Source: an uncultured Oscillibacter sp.
GTDB taxonomy: Bacteria > Bacillota > Clostridia > Oscillospirales > Oscillospiraceae
Length of the DNA: 36,016 nt
NCBI GenBank assembly: GCA_947365245.1
Contig: CANAWG010000022.1
Span: 1 to 36,016 of the forward strand
Direction of reading: 5' to 3'
Of this stretch, positions 1 to 7,543 are shown piece after piece. A model generated the notes under the pieces. The model worked only from the letters and a program-made list of their open reading frames with translations, ran no database searches and was not told the DNA's origin. Both the position numbers and the translations under genes were made by a program. Position 1 is the stretch's first letter. Each line of letters starts with the position of its first letter.

Positions 1-815
1 GCGCCGGAGGAGATGCCCACCAGCACGCCCTCCAGTCTCCCCGCCTTTCGGCCGGCATCGTAGGCGTCCGCCTCTTTCACGCCGATCACCTCGTCGTAGA
101 CGCCGGTGTCCAGCACCTCCGGCACGAAGTTGGCGCCGATGCCCTGGAGGCCGTGGCTCCCGGCCTTTCCCCCGCTGAGCAGGGGCGAGGCGGCGGGCTC
201 CACCGCCACGATCCGCACGGAGGGCTTTTTCTCCCGCAGATACCGGCCCACGCCGGTGATGGTTCCGCCGGTGCCCACGCCGGCCACGAAGATGTCCACC
301 GCGCCGTCCGTGTCCGCCCAGATCTCCGGGCCGGTGGAGGAACGGTGGGCCGCCGGGTTGGCGGGGTTCACAAACTGACCGGGGATAAAGCTGTCCGGGA
401 TCTCCGCCGCCAGCGCCTCGGCCTTTTCAATGGAGCCCCGCATCCCCAGGGCCCCGGCGGTCAGCACCACCTCCGCGCCGTAGGCCCGCATCAGCTGCCG
501 CCGCTCCACGCTCATGGTGTCCGGCATGACGATAATGACCCGGTAGCCCCTGGCCGCCGCCACGGCGGCCAGGCCGATGCCGGTGTTGCCGGAGGTGGGC
601 TCGATGATGACGGAGCCGGGGCGCAGCGCGCCGCGATCCTCCGCGTCCTCGATCATGGCCCTGGCCACCCGGTCCTTGGCGCTGCCGGCGGGGTTGAAAG
701 ACTCCAGCTTCGCCAGAACCCGGGCCTCCAGGCCCTCCGCCCGCTCCAGGCGGGTCAGTTCCAAAAGCGGCGTGCCGCCGATCAGCTGCTCGGCGGAGGT
801 ATAGATTCTGCCCAT
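1..815 (-). CDS. cysK: Cysteine synthase A (O-acetylserine sulfhydrylase), 3' end outside window
   Basis: Makes L-cysteine from O-acetylserine and sulfide in the cytoplasm, using PLP. The visible N-terminal 271 residues begin [20 protein letters not shown]. The PLP lysine lies in NPAGSAKDR (K47), the substrate loop TSGNTG is near residues 74-79, and the PLP-phosphate loop GTGGTITG follows near 180. The last visible residues, GISSGA, belong to the conserved C-terminal part, so only about 30-40 residues are missing. The ATG at 815 is preceded by GGAGGGATT at a good distance. The gene diverges from an Rrf2-type regulator and has its own consensus promoter with a palindrome over the -10 box, so control by that regulator is likely. 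In Bacillus and Staphylococcus the Rrf2 protein CymR works together with CysK, which makes the pairing meaningful. The family call is near certain. Confidence 0.96.
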   Translation of the reverse strand, partial: MGRIYTSAEQLIGGTPLLELTRLERAEGLEARVLAKLESFNPAGSAKDRVARAMIEDAEDRGALRPGSVIIEPTSGNTGIGLAAVAAARGYRVIIVMPDTMSVERRQLMRAYGAEVVLTAGALGMRGSIEKAEALAAEIPDSFIPGQFVNPANPAAHRSSTGPEIWADTDGAVDIFVAGVGTGGTITGVGRYLREKKPSVRIVAVEPAASPLLSGGKAGSHGLQGIGANFVPEVLDTGVYDEVIGVKEADAYDAGRKAGRLEGVLVGISSG

Positions 816-875
816 CGCAAATCCCTCCAAAAAATCCCGAAAATCCCCTTGAGGCCCGCGTGATTCACTCGGTCG

Positions 876-891
876 ATAATTTTTAAATTAT
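876..891. promoter_or_regulatory. Palindrome over cysK -10 box, candidate Rrf2 operator
   Basis: A 7-bp perfect inverted repeat, ATAATTT-TT-AAATTAT, overlaps the cysK -10 hexamer and start point. Rrf2-family repressors (IscR, CymR) bind AT-rich dyads in such positions. That the adjacent Rrf2 protein binds here is inference. Confidence 0.5.
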
Positions 892-915
892 ACACCTGCG
901 GCCCGCTGGTGTCAA
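887..915 (-). promoter_or_regulatory. cysK promoter
   Basis: On the minus strand TTGACA (910-915) and TATAAT (887-892) are both perfect consensus and are separated by exactly 17 bp. Transcription would start about 65 nt before the cysK ATG. Confidence 0.88.
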
Positions 916-922
916 CAAACGG

Positions 923-951
923 TTGCTTTTCCCCCGGGCGGATCGTATAAT
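923..951 (+). promoter_or_regulatory. Promoter of the Rrf2 regulator gene
   Basis: TTGCTT (923-928) and TATAAT (946-951) are separated by 17 bp, with the start codon about 55 nt downstream. Its upstream edge lies beside the cysK -35 box, so the two promoters diverge back to back. Confidence 0.75.
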
Positions 952-1010
952 CGGGCTGTGGAAGAGTATCTTTCGCGCTCTTTCATCCTATGACGACGGG
1001 AGGAAATCCT

Positions 1011-1460
1011 ATGCTGATCTCGACAAGGGGCCGGTACGCTCTGCGGGTCATGGCCGACCTGGCGGGGCAGCCGCCGGAGGCGTACATCCCGCTGAAGGAG
1101 ATCGCCCAGCGGCAGGGGATCTCGGAAAAATATCTGGAGGCCGTCATCAGGCTGCTGGTCCGGGGCGCTCTGGTGTCCGGCCTCCGGGGCAAGGGCGGCG
1201 GATACCGCCTGACAAGGCCCCCGGAGGGGTACACCGCCGGGGAGGTCCTCCGCCTCACAGAGGGGTCCCTGGCCCCCGTGGCCTGCCTGGAAAACGGCGC
1301 GGCCCCCTGCCCCAGGGCCGATACCTGCCCCACCCTTCCCCTCTGGCAGGGGCTGGAGCGGGTGATCTTCCAGTATCTGGAGTGCGTCACCATCGCCGAT
1401 CTTATGCGCCAGGCGGACGGCGGCAAAGCCCCCGCCCGGAGCGGTCCGGAGCAGGGTTGA
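1011..1460 (+). CDS. Rrf2-family transcriptional regulator with three clustered cysteines
   Basis: A 149-aa winged-helix regulator of the IscR/CymR/NsrR family. The N-terminus MLISTRGRYALRVMADLA is typical. The HTH lies around residues 25-60 (LKEIAQRQGISEKYLEAVIR), followed by the wing GLRGKGGGYRL. The C-terminal half holds three cysteines in the pattern C-x7-C-x5-C (ACLENGAAPCPRADTC). This sits where IscR-type proteins bind an Fe-S cluster (C-x5-C-x5-C in IscR), so a cluster is plausible, with wider first spacing. A start at 990 is possible, but the ATG at 1011 follows GGGAGGAA and matches family N-termini. The gene diverges from cysK and ends before a strong terminator, so it is monocistronic. 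Control of cysteine synthesis or Fe-S supply is inferred from position. Confidence 0.93.
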   Translation: MLISTRGRYALRVMADLAGQPPEAYIPLKEIAQRQGISEKYLEAVIRLLVRGALVSGLRGKGGGYRLTRPPEGYTAGEVLRLTEGSLAPVACLENGAAPCPRADTCPTLPLWQGLERVIFQYLECVTIADLMRQADGGKAPARSGPEQG

Positions 1461-1498
1461 CACGGCGGGTCATCCCTTTGGCAAAAAAGAACGACAGC

Positions 1499-1535
1499 GA
1501 GGAGCGCCTCCCGGACGGGAGGCGCTCCTCATGCG
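1499..1535 (+). terminator. Intrinsic terminator after the Rrf2 gene
   Basis: A long perfect stem (GAGGAGCGCCTCCC / GGGAGGCGCTCCTC, 1499-1530) with a 4-nt loop is followed by a short T-rich stretch. It separates the host genes from the prophage remnant. Confidence 0.8.
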
Positions 1536-1833
1536 TCTTTTCCCCCGTTTGCTCCGATGGAGCACGGCGCGGTACAACTTTTCGCCGGGGGCAGAAACCA
1601 CTTGGGACCGGATCTCCGCCGCCGGGCCGTCCGGGAAGCCGGCGGGTACGCAGCGGCCGGAGGACATTCCGTCCTCCGCCGCAGAGTGCCGCTCAGAGGG
1701 GCCGCAGGCCGGCGGGGTCCGCATACCCGGAAAGGACGGTGGTGAAATGGCGCCGATCTCCGCGCTTTGGAGGGCGGCCTGACCAGGGGCCGAGCCCATA
1801 GACACGATCGATAGGAAAAGAGGAGCATTCGTC
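1536..1833. other. Gene-free stretch, probably prophage debris
   Basis: About 300 bp without a convincing gene. Short open frames exist on both strands, but none has a ribosome site with recognisable protein content. Because tail genes normally precede the next gene in such phages, this is most likely the decayed end of a tail gene. The stretch AAAAGAGGAG near 1816-1825 is the ribosome site of the next gene. Confidence 0.4.
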
Positions 1834-2058
1834 ATGACGATTTTGAAGATTTCCGCAAATTCCAACGGCAGCCACGACAACCAGACCTCCTCCGCGGCTT
1901 TCAGTCCCCTCCCGGAGGGGTGGGCCGTCGTCCCGGAGCACCTGGGCACGCCGGAGACGCTGGAGAACTTCCCTTTCGGGGACATCACCGTGGAGGAGAT
2001 GGACGGCACGGCCGCCGTCACCAGCTGGACGCCTCTGCCCATGCCGGAGGAGGTGTGA
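1834..2058 (+). CDS. Small phage tail-associated protein
   Basis: A 74-aa protein starting MTILKISANSNGSHDNQT. It resembles small proteins encoded just before the XhlA/holin genes in Clostridia siphophages: a short hydrophilic protein with a PLPEGWAVVPE segment and an acidic tail ending WTPLPMPEEV. It has no signal peptide or membrane segment. AGAGGAG lies 9 nt before the ATG. The stop is 2 nt before the GTG of the next gene, so the two are probably coupled. Its role is not established; assignment rests on gene order and resemblance. Confidence 0.65.
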   Translation: MTILKISANSNGSHDNQTSSAAFSPLPEGWAVVPEHLGTPETLENFPFGDITVEEMDGTAAVTSWTPLPMPEEV

Positions 2059-2060
2059 GC

Positions 2061-2381
2061 GTGGGAGAGACCTGTAAAAGCAGCGACTGCCCGGTGAGTG
2101 CCCGGGTGGAGAGTCTGAAAGAGGAGTTTGACCGCTACCGCTCCAGCTCCTCCGAGACCCACCGGAAAATGTTTGAGCGCATCGGCGCTCTGGAGGAGAC
2201 GAGAGCCGCCACCGGAGAGAAGCTGGACAACATCGAGACCAAGCTGGACGCGCTGGCGGAGGCCGTGGCGGCGCTGTCCTCCAAGCCCGGCAGGCGCTGG
2301 GACAGTTTGATGGACAAGCTGATCTACGCCGCGGCCCTGGCGGTGGTGGCGTGGATCGCCGCCGGGATGCCGGGGATGTAG
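2061..2381 (+). CDS. XhlA-like phage lysis/holin-associated protein
   Basis: A 106-aa protein with the layout of haemolysin XhlA. A hydrophilic N-terminus carries two cysteines (ETCKSSDC). A long coiled-coil helix follows (roughly residues 15-70, including LEETRAATGEKLDNIETKLD), and one C-terminal membrane helix (LIYAAALAVVAWIAAG). In Bacillus PBSX, XhlA works with the holin XhlB to release the endolysin. The GTG start at 2061 is chosen because GGAGGAGGTG lies just upstream and the reading frame before it lacks coding character. The gene sits between the small tail protein and a tail gene, upstream of the true holin. Confidence 0.75.
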   Translation: MGETCKSSDCPVSARVESLKEEFDRYRSSSSETHRKMFERIGALEETRAATGEKLDNIETKLDALAEAVAALSSKPGRRWDSLMDKLIYAAALAVVAWIAAGMPGM

Positions 2382-2391
2382 GGGGTGGAAT

Positions 2392-3752
2392 ATATTTGAG
2401 TTATACGCCGACAAGGTGAAGCTGGCCGTCCGGCGCCGGGAGCCGGTCACCAGCGGCAGTGCGGAGGTATACCATGTGCGCTTTCAGTTCTCGGAGGACT
2501 GGGACTGCCTGACAAGGACGGCTGTCTCTCAAGGCGGTGGAAAGACAGCCGTCCTGCTGGACGACAGCGGCCAATGCTCCGTGCCCTGGGAGGCGCTGGC
2601 CGGCCAGGCGGTTGGGTTTGACGGGGAAGGCCGCGAAACCGCCGTCACCCTGGAGACCGGAGACAATGTGACCATCACGCGGGAGGGGAAGGGGATCATC
2701 ATCAGCGCCGCCGGCGGAACGATGGCGGCTATTCCAAAGTTCTGGTACAAGCTGGAGCAAATCGGAAGCGGCCTGAAGATCCGGATCTCCTCAGTGCAGG
2801 AGGAGGGCTTCCATGTCTCCCCCGCCCATATAGACCGGGGCGACGGCCGCGGCGAGCGGGACACCGTGTACGTGGGGCGCTATACGTGCGGGAGCAATTA
2901 TAGAAGCGCAACCGGAAAAGTTCCCTATATAAGCGCGTCAAAGCCGGCTTTTAGAACGAATATCCACAAGCTTGGCCCGGACATTTGGCCTTATGACTTC
3001 GCCATGCGCTTCACGATCTGGCTCTTGTATCTCGTGGAGTTCGCCGACTGGAACTCCCAGGCAATGGTCGGATCCGGCATCAGCGGTTCAAACGGTCCCG
3101 CGGCCGTGGGATATACGGATTCCATGCCCTATCACACCGGCACCACGCAGTCCTCCGCCGCCGCAGACGGCCTCGGCACGCAGTATCGGAATATCGAGGG
3201 CCTGTGGGAAAATGTGGTTGAGGTTCTGGACGGATGCTATAACGGCTCAAATGGAATTTACATCATTTTGAATCCGCAAAACTTCGCAGATCAGGCAAAC
3301 GGTGTTCTCGCAGGGAGAATCGGCATGGGCAGCTTCGGCAGCGATCGATATCCATCCGGATTTTCCATGGGCGGTGAAAAATGCTCTCCGCTGTTCGTAC
3401 CGTCCAAGCGTGGAGGAAGCGGCAGCACGTGCTCCTGTGATATCTGGCCGTTTGGAGGAAACGCGTACCCTGTATCCCGGTTGGAGGCGGATACGATCTG
3501 CAAAGCAACGAGGCCGGATTGTTTGCGGTGTCTTTTGCCGATCCGGCGGGAAACTGCTACGACTGGTACGAGATCGACCGGCACTACCGAACCATTGACA
3601 AGCCCTCCCCGGCGGCGGACACGGCTTGCCCCGCGGGGGCCATCCGGCGCAGCGGCGATGCGCTGTACCGCTGCATCCAGGCCCATACCTCCCAGGCGGG
3701 CTGGGAACCGGAAAACGTACCTGCACTGTGGGGGAAAATAAAACAGAAATGA
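2392..3752 (+). pseudogene. Phage lectin-like tail/receptor-binding protein, frameshifted and without a normal start
   Basis: Three parts are visible. The N-terminal domain (from FELYADKVKLAVRRREPV) is typical of Clostridia phage tail-tip proteins. A long middle domain begins IPKFWYKLEQ and contains RGDGRGERDTVYVGRY and LVEFADWNSQ; it resembles the C-type-lectin-like fold of phage receptor-binding proteins, some of which are targets of diversity-generating retroelements. The C-terminal module (ALYRCIQAHTSQAGWEPE...PALW) looks like a chitin/carbohydrate-binding unit. Two defects are visible. The frame passes from NAYPVS (ending 3477) to VGGGYDLQSNEAGLF (from 3480) only with a -1 shift, as if one G of a GGG were lost. 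The codon at the expected start behind the ribosome site (2392) is ATA; the first standard start is GTG 2416, which would cut into the domain. No reverse transcriptase or template repeat was found nearby. Confidence 0.75.
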
Positions 3753-3762
3753 GGGAAACAAC

Positions 3763-3966
3763 ATGAGTGAACACACGATCAAATGGTGGAGGGCCGCGGG
3801 GATCCGGGCCGTGAAGACCATGGCCCAGACCGCCGTGGGCACCATCGGCGCGGCGGCGGTGCTGTCCGCCGTGGAGTGGCCGGTGGTGGTCAGCGCGTCG
3901 GTCCTGGCGGGGATTTTATCCCTGCTGACCTCCGTGGCGGGACTGCCGGAGGTGGACGATGCCTGA
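3763..3966 (+). CDS. Phage holin, r1t-type
   Basis: A 67-aa membrane protein that would form the membrane lesion letting the endolysin reach the wall. A short charged N-terminus (MSEHTIKWWRAAGIRAVKT) is followed by two hydrophobic helices. They correspond roughly to MAQTAVGTIGAAAVL (residues 20-35) and VVVSASVLAGILSLLTSVAG (41-61), with an acidic end. The signature AVKTMAQTA...LSLLTSVAG matches the r1t holin family, and the length is usual for it. GAGGGAAACA precedes the ATG. The end overlaps the start of the endolysin gene by 8 nt, the normal holin-endolysin arrangement. Confidence 0.85.
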   Translation: MSEHTIKWWRAAGIRAVKTMAQTAVGTIGAAAVLSAVEWPVVVSASVLAGILSLLTSVAGLPEVDDA

Positions 3967-4972
3967 GCGGTGGGCGTCCGTCCCCCTGGCGGCCGTCCGG
4001 CGGGTGCAGATTTACATCAACAGCCCCCGCCGGACCCTGGCGCAGATCAAGCGGGCCACCGGGGCGGACTACCTTATCAACGGCACCCTCTACAACATGA
4101 CCACCGGGGCCGTCAACTGCCACCTGAAAGCGGATGGGCGGGTCATCGCCAGGCCCAGCTACACCGTGTACGGCCTGGGGTGGGACGCCGGGCGCGACAT
4201 CCGCATGGAGGTGCTGCCCAATGACCGGCGGAACTACATCGCCTGTACGCCGCTGATCCTGGAGGGAAAGCCTCTGGCGAAGCTGACCTACGCCTCCGGC
4301 CAGGGCGGCAGCAGGGCCCGCAGCGCCATCGGGATCATGGGGGAGAAACTGGTGATGTACTGCACGACATCCGGCCGGACGCCGGAAAAGCTCCGGGACG
4401 AGCTGGCAAAAGCGGGGTGGACGCAGGCCGTCATGCTGGACGGCGGCGGCTCCGCCCAGTGCGATTTTGCCGGGCAGAAGATCACCAGCAGCCGGAAAGT
4501 CCAGCATTTGATTTTGGTCTACACAGAAAAAGAGTACGAGGCCGGAGAGCCGAAAGGAGCAAAGCCCATGGTGGAGATCAACGCGTACAGCAGGGCAAAG
4601 GACGGCGCCAAAAAGCTGTCCACGAACTTCACGGTCAAGGAGTTCGCCTGTTCCGACGGGTCCGACGCCGTGCTGGTTGCCCCGCGGCTGGTGATGGTGC
4701 TCCAGTCCATCCGGAGCCGATTCGGTCAGCCGGTGACCATCAACAGCGCCTACCGGACGCCCCAGAAAAACGCCGCCGTGGGCGGCGCGGCCCAGTCCCA
4801 GCACTGCTACGGCACGGCGGCGGACATCGTGGTCAAAGGCGTGGCCCCGGCAAAGGTGGCCGCCTGCGCCCGGGAGCTGATGCCGGACTGGGGCGGCGTG
4901 GGGATCTACGCAAGGCAGGGATTCACCCACGTGGACGTGCGGGAGACCCGGGCCGACTGGACGGGCGCGTGA
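3959..4972 (+). CDS. Two-domain phage endolysin: NAGPA-like glycosidase plus M15 peptidase
   Basis: A 337-aa protein. Residues about 10-185 resemble the phosphodiester-glycosidase (NAGPA) domain: an INGTLYNMTTGAVNCHLK stretch, a YTVYGLGWD segment and the signature VMLDGGGSAQCDF. Residues about 200-337 are a peptidase M15_3 domain (zinc carboxypeptidase of cell-wall peptides). They contain INSAYRTPQKN, the metal motif HCYGTAAD (H-x-x-G-x-x-x-D) and the second metal site FTHVDVRE. There is no signal peptide, so export would depend on the overlapping holin. The linker GEPKGAKPMVEINAYS separates the domains. The domain calls are firm; what bond the first domain cuts (wall polymer linkage or glycan) is not known from sequence. 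A terminator follows about 50 nt downstream. Confidence 0.88.
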   Translation: MPERWASVPLAAVRRVQIYINSPRRTLAQIKRATGADYLINGTLYNMTTGAVNCHLKADGRVIARPSYTVYGLGWDAGRDIRMEVLPNDRRNYIACTPLILEGKPLAKLTYASGQGGSRARSAIGIMGEKLVMYCTTSGRTPEKLRDELAKAGWTQAVMLDGGGSAQCDFAGQKITSSRKVQHLILVYTEKEYEAGEPKGAKPMVEINAYSRAKDGAKKLSTNFTVKEFACSDGSDAVLVAPRLVMVLQSIRSRFGQPVTINSAYRTPQKNAAVGGAAQSQHCYGTAADIVVKGVAPAKVAACARELMPDWGGVGIYARQGFTHVDVRETRADWTGA

Positions 4973-5021
4973 GGGAGGAAAGCCTTTTTCACCTCCTGTT
5001 CAATTAGGTTCTTAAGGTATG

Positions 5022-5070
5022 AAGGCCCGTTGAGACGGCTGGGAATCAGCCGCTTCAACGGGCCTTTTAT
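5022..5070 (+). terminator. Terminator closing the prophage lysis genes
   Basis: The stem GGCCCGTTGA (5024-5033) / TCAACGGGCC (5055-5064) contains an inner CGGCT/AGCCG helix and is followed by TTTTAT. It lies between the endolysin and the converging 72-aa gene. Confidence 0.85.
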
Positions 5071-5083
5071 TGGGCGGGGTTCT

Positions 5084-5302
5084 CTACCACTCCCGCTGGA
5101 TCTCCGATTCCTCCACATGGTACCGGCACAGGAATTCCCGAAAGTCCCGGTCATCCCGGAGAAGCATCAATTCCTGAAATTTGCCGCTGGCAGGGTCTTT
5201 GAAGCCCGCCACCTGCTCTCCGGTGCAGATGCTGGAGCGAATCACGGGAACGCGGCCGCCTCTTTCAACGGGCGCCGCCTGCTCTTTTCGTCTTCCAAAC
5301 AT
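5084..5302 (-). CDS. Small protein coupled to the tyrosine phosphatase
   Basis: A 72-aa soluble protein, MFGRRKEQAAPVERGG..., with a conserved-looking core ICTGEQVAGFKD and GKFQELMLLRDD, ending EESEIQREW. I do not recognise a named family. It has a positively charged N-terminus, one SICTGEQ cysteine and no membrane helix. GGAG lies 8 nt before the ATG at 5302. This ATG overlaps the phosphatase stop codon (TGATG), so translation is coupled and the two probably act in the same process. Upstream in-frame start codons would overlap the phosphatase and lack ribosome sites. Confidence 0.7.
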   Translation of the reverse strand: MFGRRKEQAAPVERGGRVPVIRSSICTGEQVAGFKDPASGKFQELMLLRDDRDFREFLCRYHVEESEIQREW

Positions 5303-5766
5303 CAAGGGCGCTCCTCCCCCGCCGCACGCAGCAATCCCTCGCATCCGGCCAGCACATCCCGCCAAGTGGTCTCAAAATCCCCCGTATACCAGGGATCGGC
5401 CACCTCGCCCAGGCCGCGGCCGGCGTACTCCATCAACAGGCGGATCTTCCCCGCCGGATCGCCGCCGCAGATCCGGTTCATATTCCGGATATTGGCCCGG
5501 TCCATTCCAATCAGGAGATCGTATTGATCGTAATCGGCTTTGGTGAGCTGCCGGGAGGTCTTCCCGGCGCAGCTGATCCCATGCTCCGCCAGCTTGCGGC
5601 GGGCGGGCGGGTAAACCGGATTGCCAATCTCCTCGGTGCTGGTGGCGGCGGAGGCAATGTGAAATTCCGCCGCCAGACCCGCTTTCTTCACCAGATCTCG
5701 CATGACAAACTCTGCCATTGGACTGCGGCAGATGTTGCCGTGGCAGACGAAAAGTATCTTTGTCAT
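5302..5766 (-). CDS. Low-molecular-weight protein tyrosine phosphatase, 5' end rebuilt by the inserted element
   Basis: A 154-aa enzyme removing phosphate from tyrosine (or arginine, as in Bacillus YwlE) of target proteins. The P-loop FVCHGNICRSPMAEF has the C-x5-R(S) signature, C at residue 9. The general-acid aspartate is in ADPWYTGDF near residues 124-132. The start chosen is the ATG at 5766, giving MTKILFVCHGN as in other members. A longer frame to 5868 has no coding character. The integrative element ends inside the P-loop codons, so residues before VCHG are supplied by element DNA. At the right junction the displaced original start (MRNILFVCHG) survives. No clear promoter is seen in the element end; the original promoter is now 6.9 kb away, so expression may have changed. 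Confidence 0.92.
   Translation of the reverse strand: MTKILFVCHGNICRSPMAEFVMRDLVKKAGLAAEFHIASAATSTEEIGNPVYPPARRKLAEHGISCAGKTSRQLTKADYDQYDLLIGMDRANIRNMNRICGGDPAGKIRLLMEYAGRGLGEVADPWYTGDFETTWRDVLAGCEGLLRAAGEERP
5736..5751. repeat. Left attachment core (attL-like), 16 bp
   Basis: TGCCGTGGCAGACGAA occurs here and identically at 12597-12612. On the minus strand it encodes the phosphatase P-loop residues F-V-C-H-G. The two copies bracket all element genes in direct orientation, as expected for the crossover core of site-specific integration. Confidence 0.82.
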
Positions 5767-5879
5767 ATCCTGAAACCTCTTGAAAGTATTGATATTCCGG
5801 GCATTGCAGGTATTTTGCGGTATTTTCTGCTGTTCATTTTCCTGGCATATCCTGGCATAAAATGGCACAGCTTTGACCC

Positions 5880-5938
5880 CAAAAGTAGTACGGGAAGTAG
5901 TAAATCAGGGGTGTTCGTTCCATTTTACTACTCGCCGT
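5880..5938. repeat. Left-end integrase arm-site candidates (GTAGTA repeats)
   Basis: CAAAAGTAGTA (5880-5890) is followed by GAAGTAGTAAAT a few bases on. A further inverted copy lies across the integrase stop codon (TTTTACTACTCG, from about 5927). The right end holds the same 11-mer at 12511-12521 and a second GTAGTA. Tn916-type integrases bind short direct repeats near each end with their N-terminal domain. Confidence 0.6.
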
Positions 5939-7127
5939 TTGCGACCCTTTTTAACTCCTCCTGCGCGTCCTCAAAGCCTAAATGGGTATAGGTGTTCAGC
6001 GTGACACCAATATCCGAGTGACCCATGAGATATTGCAGCGTCTTGGGGTTCATGCCACTCTTTGCCATGTTGGAACAAAAGGTATGCCTGCATACGTGCG
6101 GGGTGACTTTAGGCATCTGCACCTTGTAGATGCTGTTGTACTTCTGACAGATGTGCTTGAAGTAATGCTCCCAGTGAAGTGCCACCATCGGCTTGCCATC
6201 CTTGTCAAGATACAGAAAGCCGCACCTGCCGTCGATCATCGGCTCGGTCTTGGGCCTTGGACGGTTGGCGATGATATGCTGGAAGCACTGGTACACATCG
6301 TCTGTCATGGGGATTTCCCGCGTCCCGCTGGAGGTTTTCGTGTCCTCGATGATATACTCCATGTTCCGCTTGCGCTGAAGCTGGTGATTGACACTGATTT
6401 TGCGGTTCTTCATATCCAGATCAGTCAGCGTCAGTCCAACAAATTCCGAGATGCGAAGTCCAGTCTTGAACAGGATATAGATGCCGTCATAGTACCGGGA
6501 GAAATGCTTGTCACCTTTTACAAATTCCAAAAATGCCCGTTCCTGTTTCCTTGTGATCGCTTCCCTTGTCACACTGTCGTTGACAACGACGGTGGCAAGC
6601 TGAAACTCAAACGGATTTTTACGTATCAAATCATCATCAACGGCCATCTGAAAGGCCGGTCTGACAACACCCCGGATGGAGTGAATAGAGCTGTACCCTC
6701 TGCCGTCCTGCTGTAATTTGATAAGCCAGCACTTGGCGTCGGACAGTTTTACCCGGTCAATACGCTGCCGGCCGAAGTCCTCTTTTTTGATGATGTTGAG
6801 GACAAAATTGTAGTTGGCCTCGGTATTGTGCCGGACGCCGGTTTTCTGCGAAAGGTACTTTTTCACCAAATCCAGAACGGTCATTTCTCCACCACGGGGA
6901 ATAATGGCGTCTTCAATGTCCCGCCGAATTTGCCTTTCCTTTTCCCGCAGGGAAAGTCCGTCACGTTTCCCTTGGGGCGTGCTGTCTGTGGCTTCCAGCT
7001 TCCAACTGTAAACAAACTGGGGCTTGCCGGTGGCGTCAATGTATTTGTACGCATATCGTCCGTCTTTGCGTTGGCTCTCTCCGCTGCGAAGAATACGGTT
7101 TTTGTTGTCACGTCGTTTTTCGCTCAC
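5928..7127 (-). CDS. int: Tn916-type tyrosine integrase
   Basis: A 399-aa site-specific recombinase that inserts and excises the element. The N-terminal arm-binding domain starts SEKRRDNKNRILRSGESQRK, very like Tn916 Int, with FVYSWKLEATD. The core-binding domain follows (about residues 75-165). The catalytic domain carries the first Arg in TGLRISEF, H-x-x-R in TPHVCRHTF, the third histidine in MGHSDIG and the nucleophile Tyr in NTYTHLGF. The GTG at 7127 is chosen because AAGGAG lies 7 nt upstream and the protein then matches Tn916 Int; the longer frame to 7202 reads through a terminator hairpin. Length matches the family, so it should be active. A promoter inside the hairpin just upstream may drive it separately from xis. 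Confidence 0.95.
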   Translation of the reverse strand: MSEKRRDNKNRILRSGESQRKDGRYAYKYIDATGKPQFVYSWKLEATDSTPQGKRDGLSLREKERQIRRDIEDAIIPRGGEMTVLDLVKKYLSQKTGVRHNTEANYNFVLNIIKKEDFGRQRIDRVKLSDAKCWLIKLQQDGRGYSSIHSIRGVVRPAFQMAVDDDLIRKNPFEFQLATVVVNDSVTREAITRKQERAFLEFVKGDKHFSRYYDGIYILFKTGLRISEFVGLTLTDLDMKNRKISVNHQLQRKRNMEYIIEDTKTSSGTREIPMTDDVYQCFQHIIANRPRPKTEPMIDGRCGFLYLDKDGKPMVALHWEHYFKHICQKYNSIYKVQMPKVTPHVCRHTFCSNMAKSGMNPKTLQYLMGHSDIGVTLNTYTHLGFEDAQEELKRVANGE

Positions 7128-7149
7128 GTTGCGCTCCTTTCTGTGAAAA

Positions 7150-7193
7150 GAGCCTCGGCACGATATAAAAAGATTATACCATAGCCGAGGCTC
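7150..7193 (-). terminator. Hairpin between xis and int with a promoter in its loop
   Basis: On the minus strand GAGCCTCGGC and GCCGAGGCTC form a 10-bp stem followed by TTTTC. Its loop contains TATGGTATAAT, an extended -10 box (7173-7182). It may end transcription from xis while starting separate int transcription. Confidence 0.6.
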
Positions 7194-7247
7194 TATTTCC
7201 ATATTTATTTGAACCGGCTGTTCAAGATTTTGGGCAGAATAGAGCGG

Positions 7248-7454
7248 TTAAATCGACGATAGTGCGTTTAGAAATTGCTCAAAACGCTGGCGTTTGATTA
7301 GGATTTTCACGCCGTTCTGAATGACAAAACCAGCGTCCAAATTATCATGTACCAACTTCCGCAGTTTCTTTTCCCCTATCCCGAAATAGTGGGAGGCTTC
7401 TTCAATGGTGAGGCAGAATTTGTCCTTTACCGAAATGCCGATTTCCTCGGCCAT
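7248..7454 (-). CDS. xis: Tn916-type excisionase
   Basis: A 68-aa DNA-bending protein that directs integrase toward excision. It has the winged-helix layout of Tn916 Xis: LTIEEASHYFGIGEKKLRKLV (HTH, about residues 15-35), then VIQNGVKILIKRQRFEQFL, the wing and final helix that hold the DNA. The length equals that of known members. It lies about 120 bp upstream of the int GTG, separated by the hairpin/promoter. GAAAGGTCGG precedes the ATG as ribosome site. Confidence 0.9.
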   Translation of the reverse strand: MAEEIGISVKDKFCLTIEEASHYFGIGEKKLRKLVHDNLDAGFVIQNGVKILIKRQRFEQFLNALSSI

Positions 7455-7543
7455 AATTCACCGACCTTTCCTCAATTATCCCATGACCCACAGACGGGAG
7501 AAACAGGGAAAGGGTAAGCTGTTCCTCCCACCGGGGCCGGTTA

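Noticed and set aside
153..863. Long plus-strand ORF of 236 codons over the first gene
   Set aside because: It is the antisense shadow of cysK; the minus-strand product has all cysteine synthase motifs, a ribosome site and a consensus promoter.
1470..2450. 326-codon minus-strand ORF
   Set aside because: It overlaps the terminator and the phage genes, has low-complexity content and no ribosome site; a GC-driven shadow.
3470..3485. Programmed -1 ribosomal frameshift in the tail protein
   Set aside because: No slippery heptamer of the X-XXY-YYZ type is present in the correct frame; a one-base deletion explains the data better.
2392..3752. Diversity-generating retroelement target with template repeat
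   Set aside because: The lectin-like domain fits such targets, but no reverse transcriptase, accessory gene or second copy of the 3' repeat is visible in the window.
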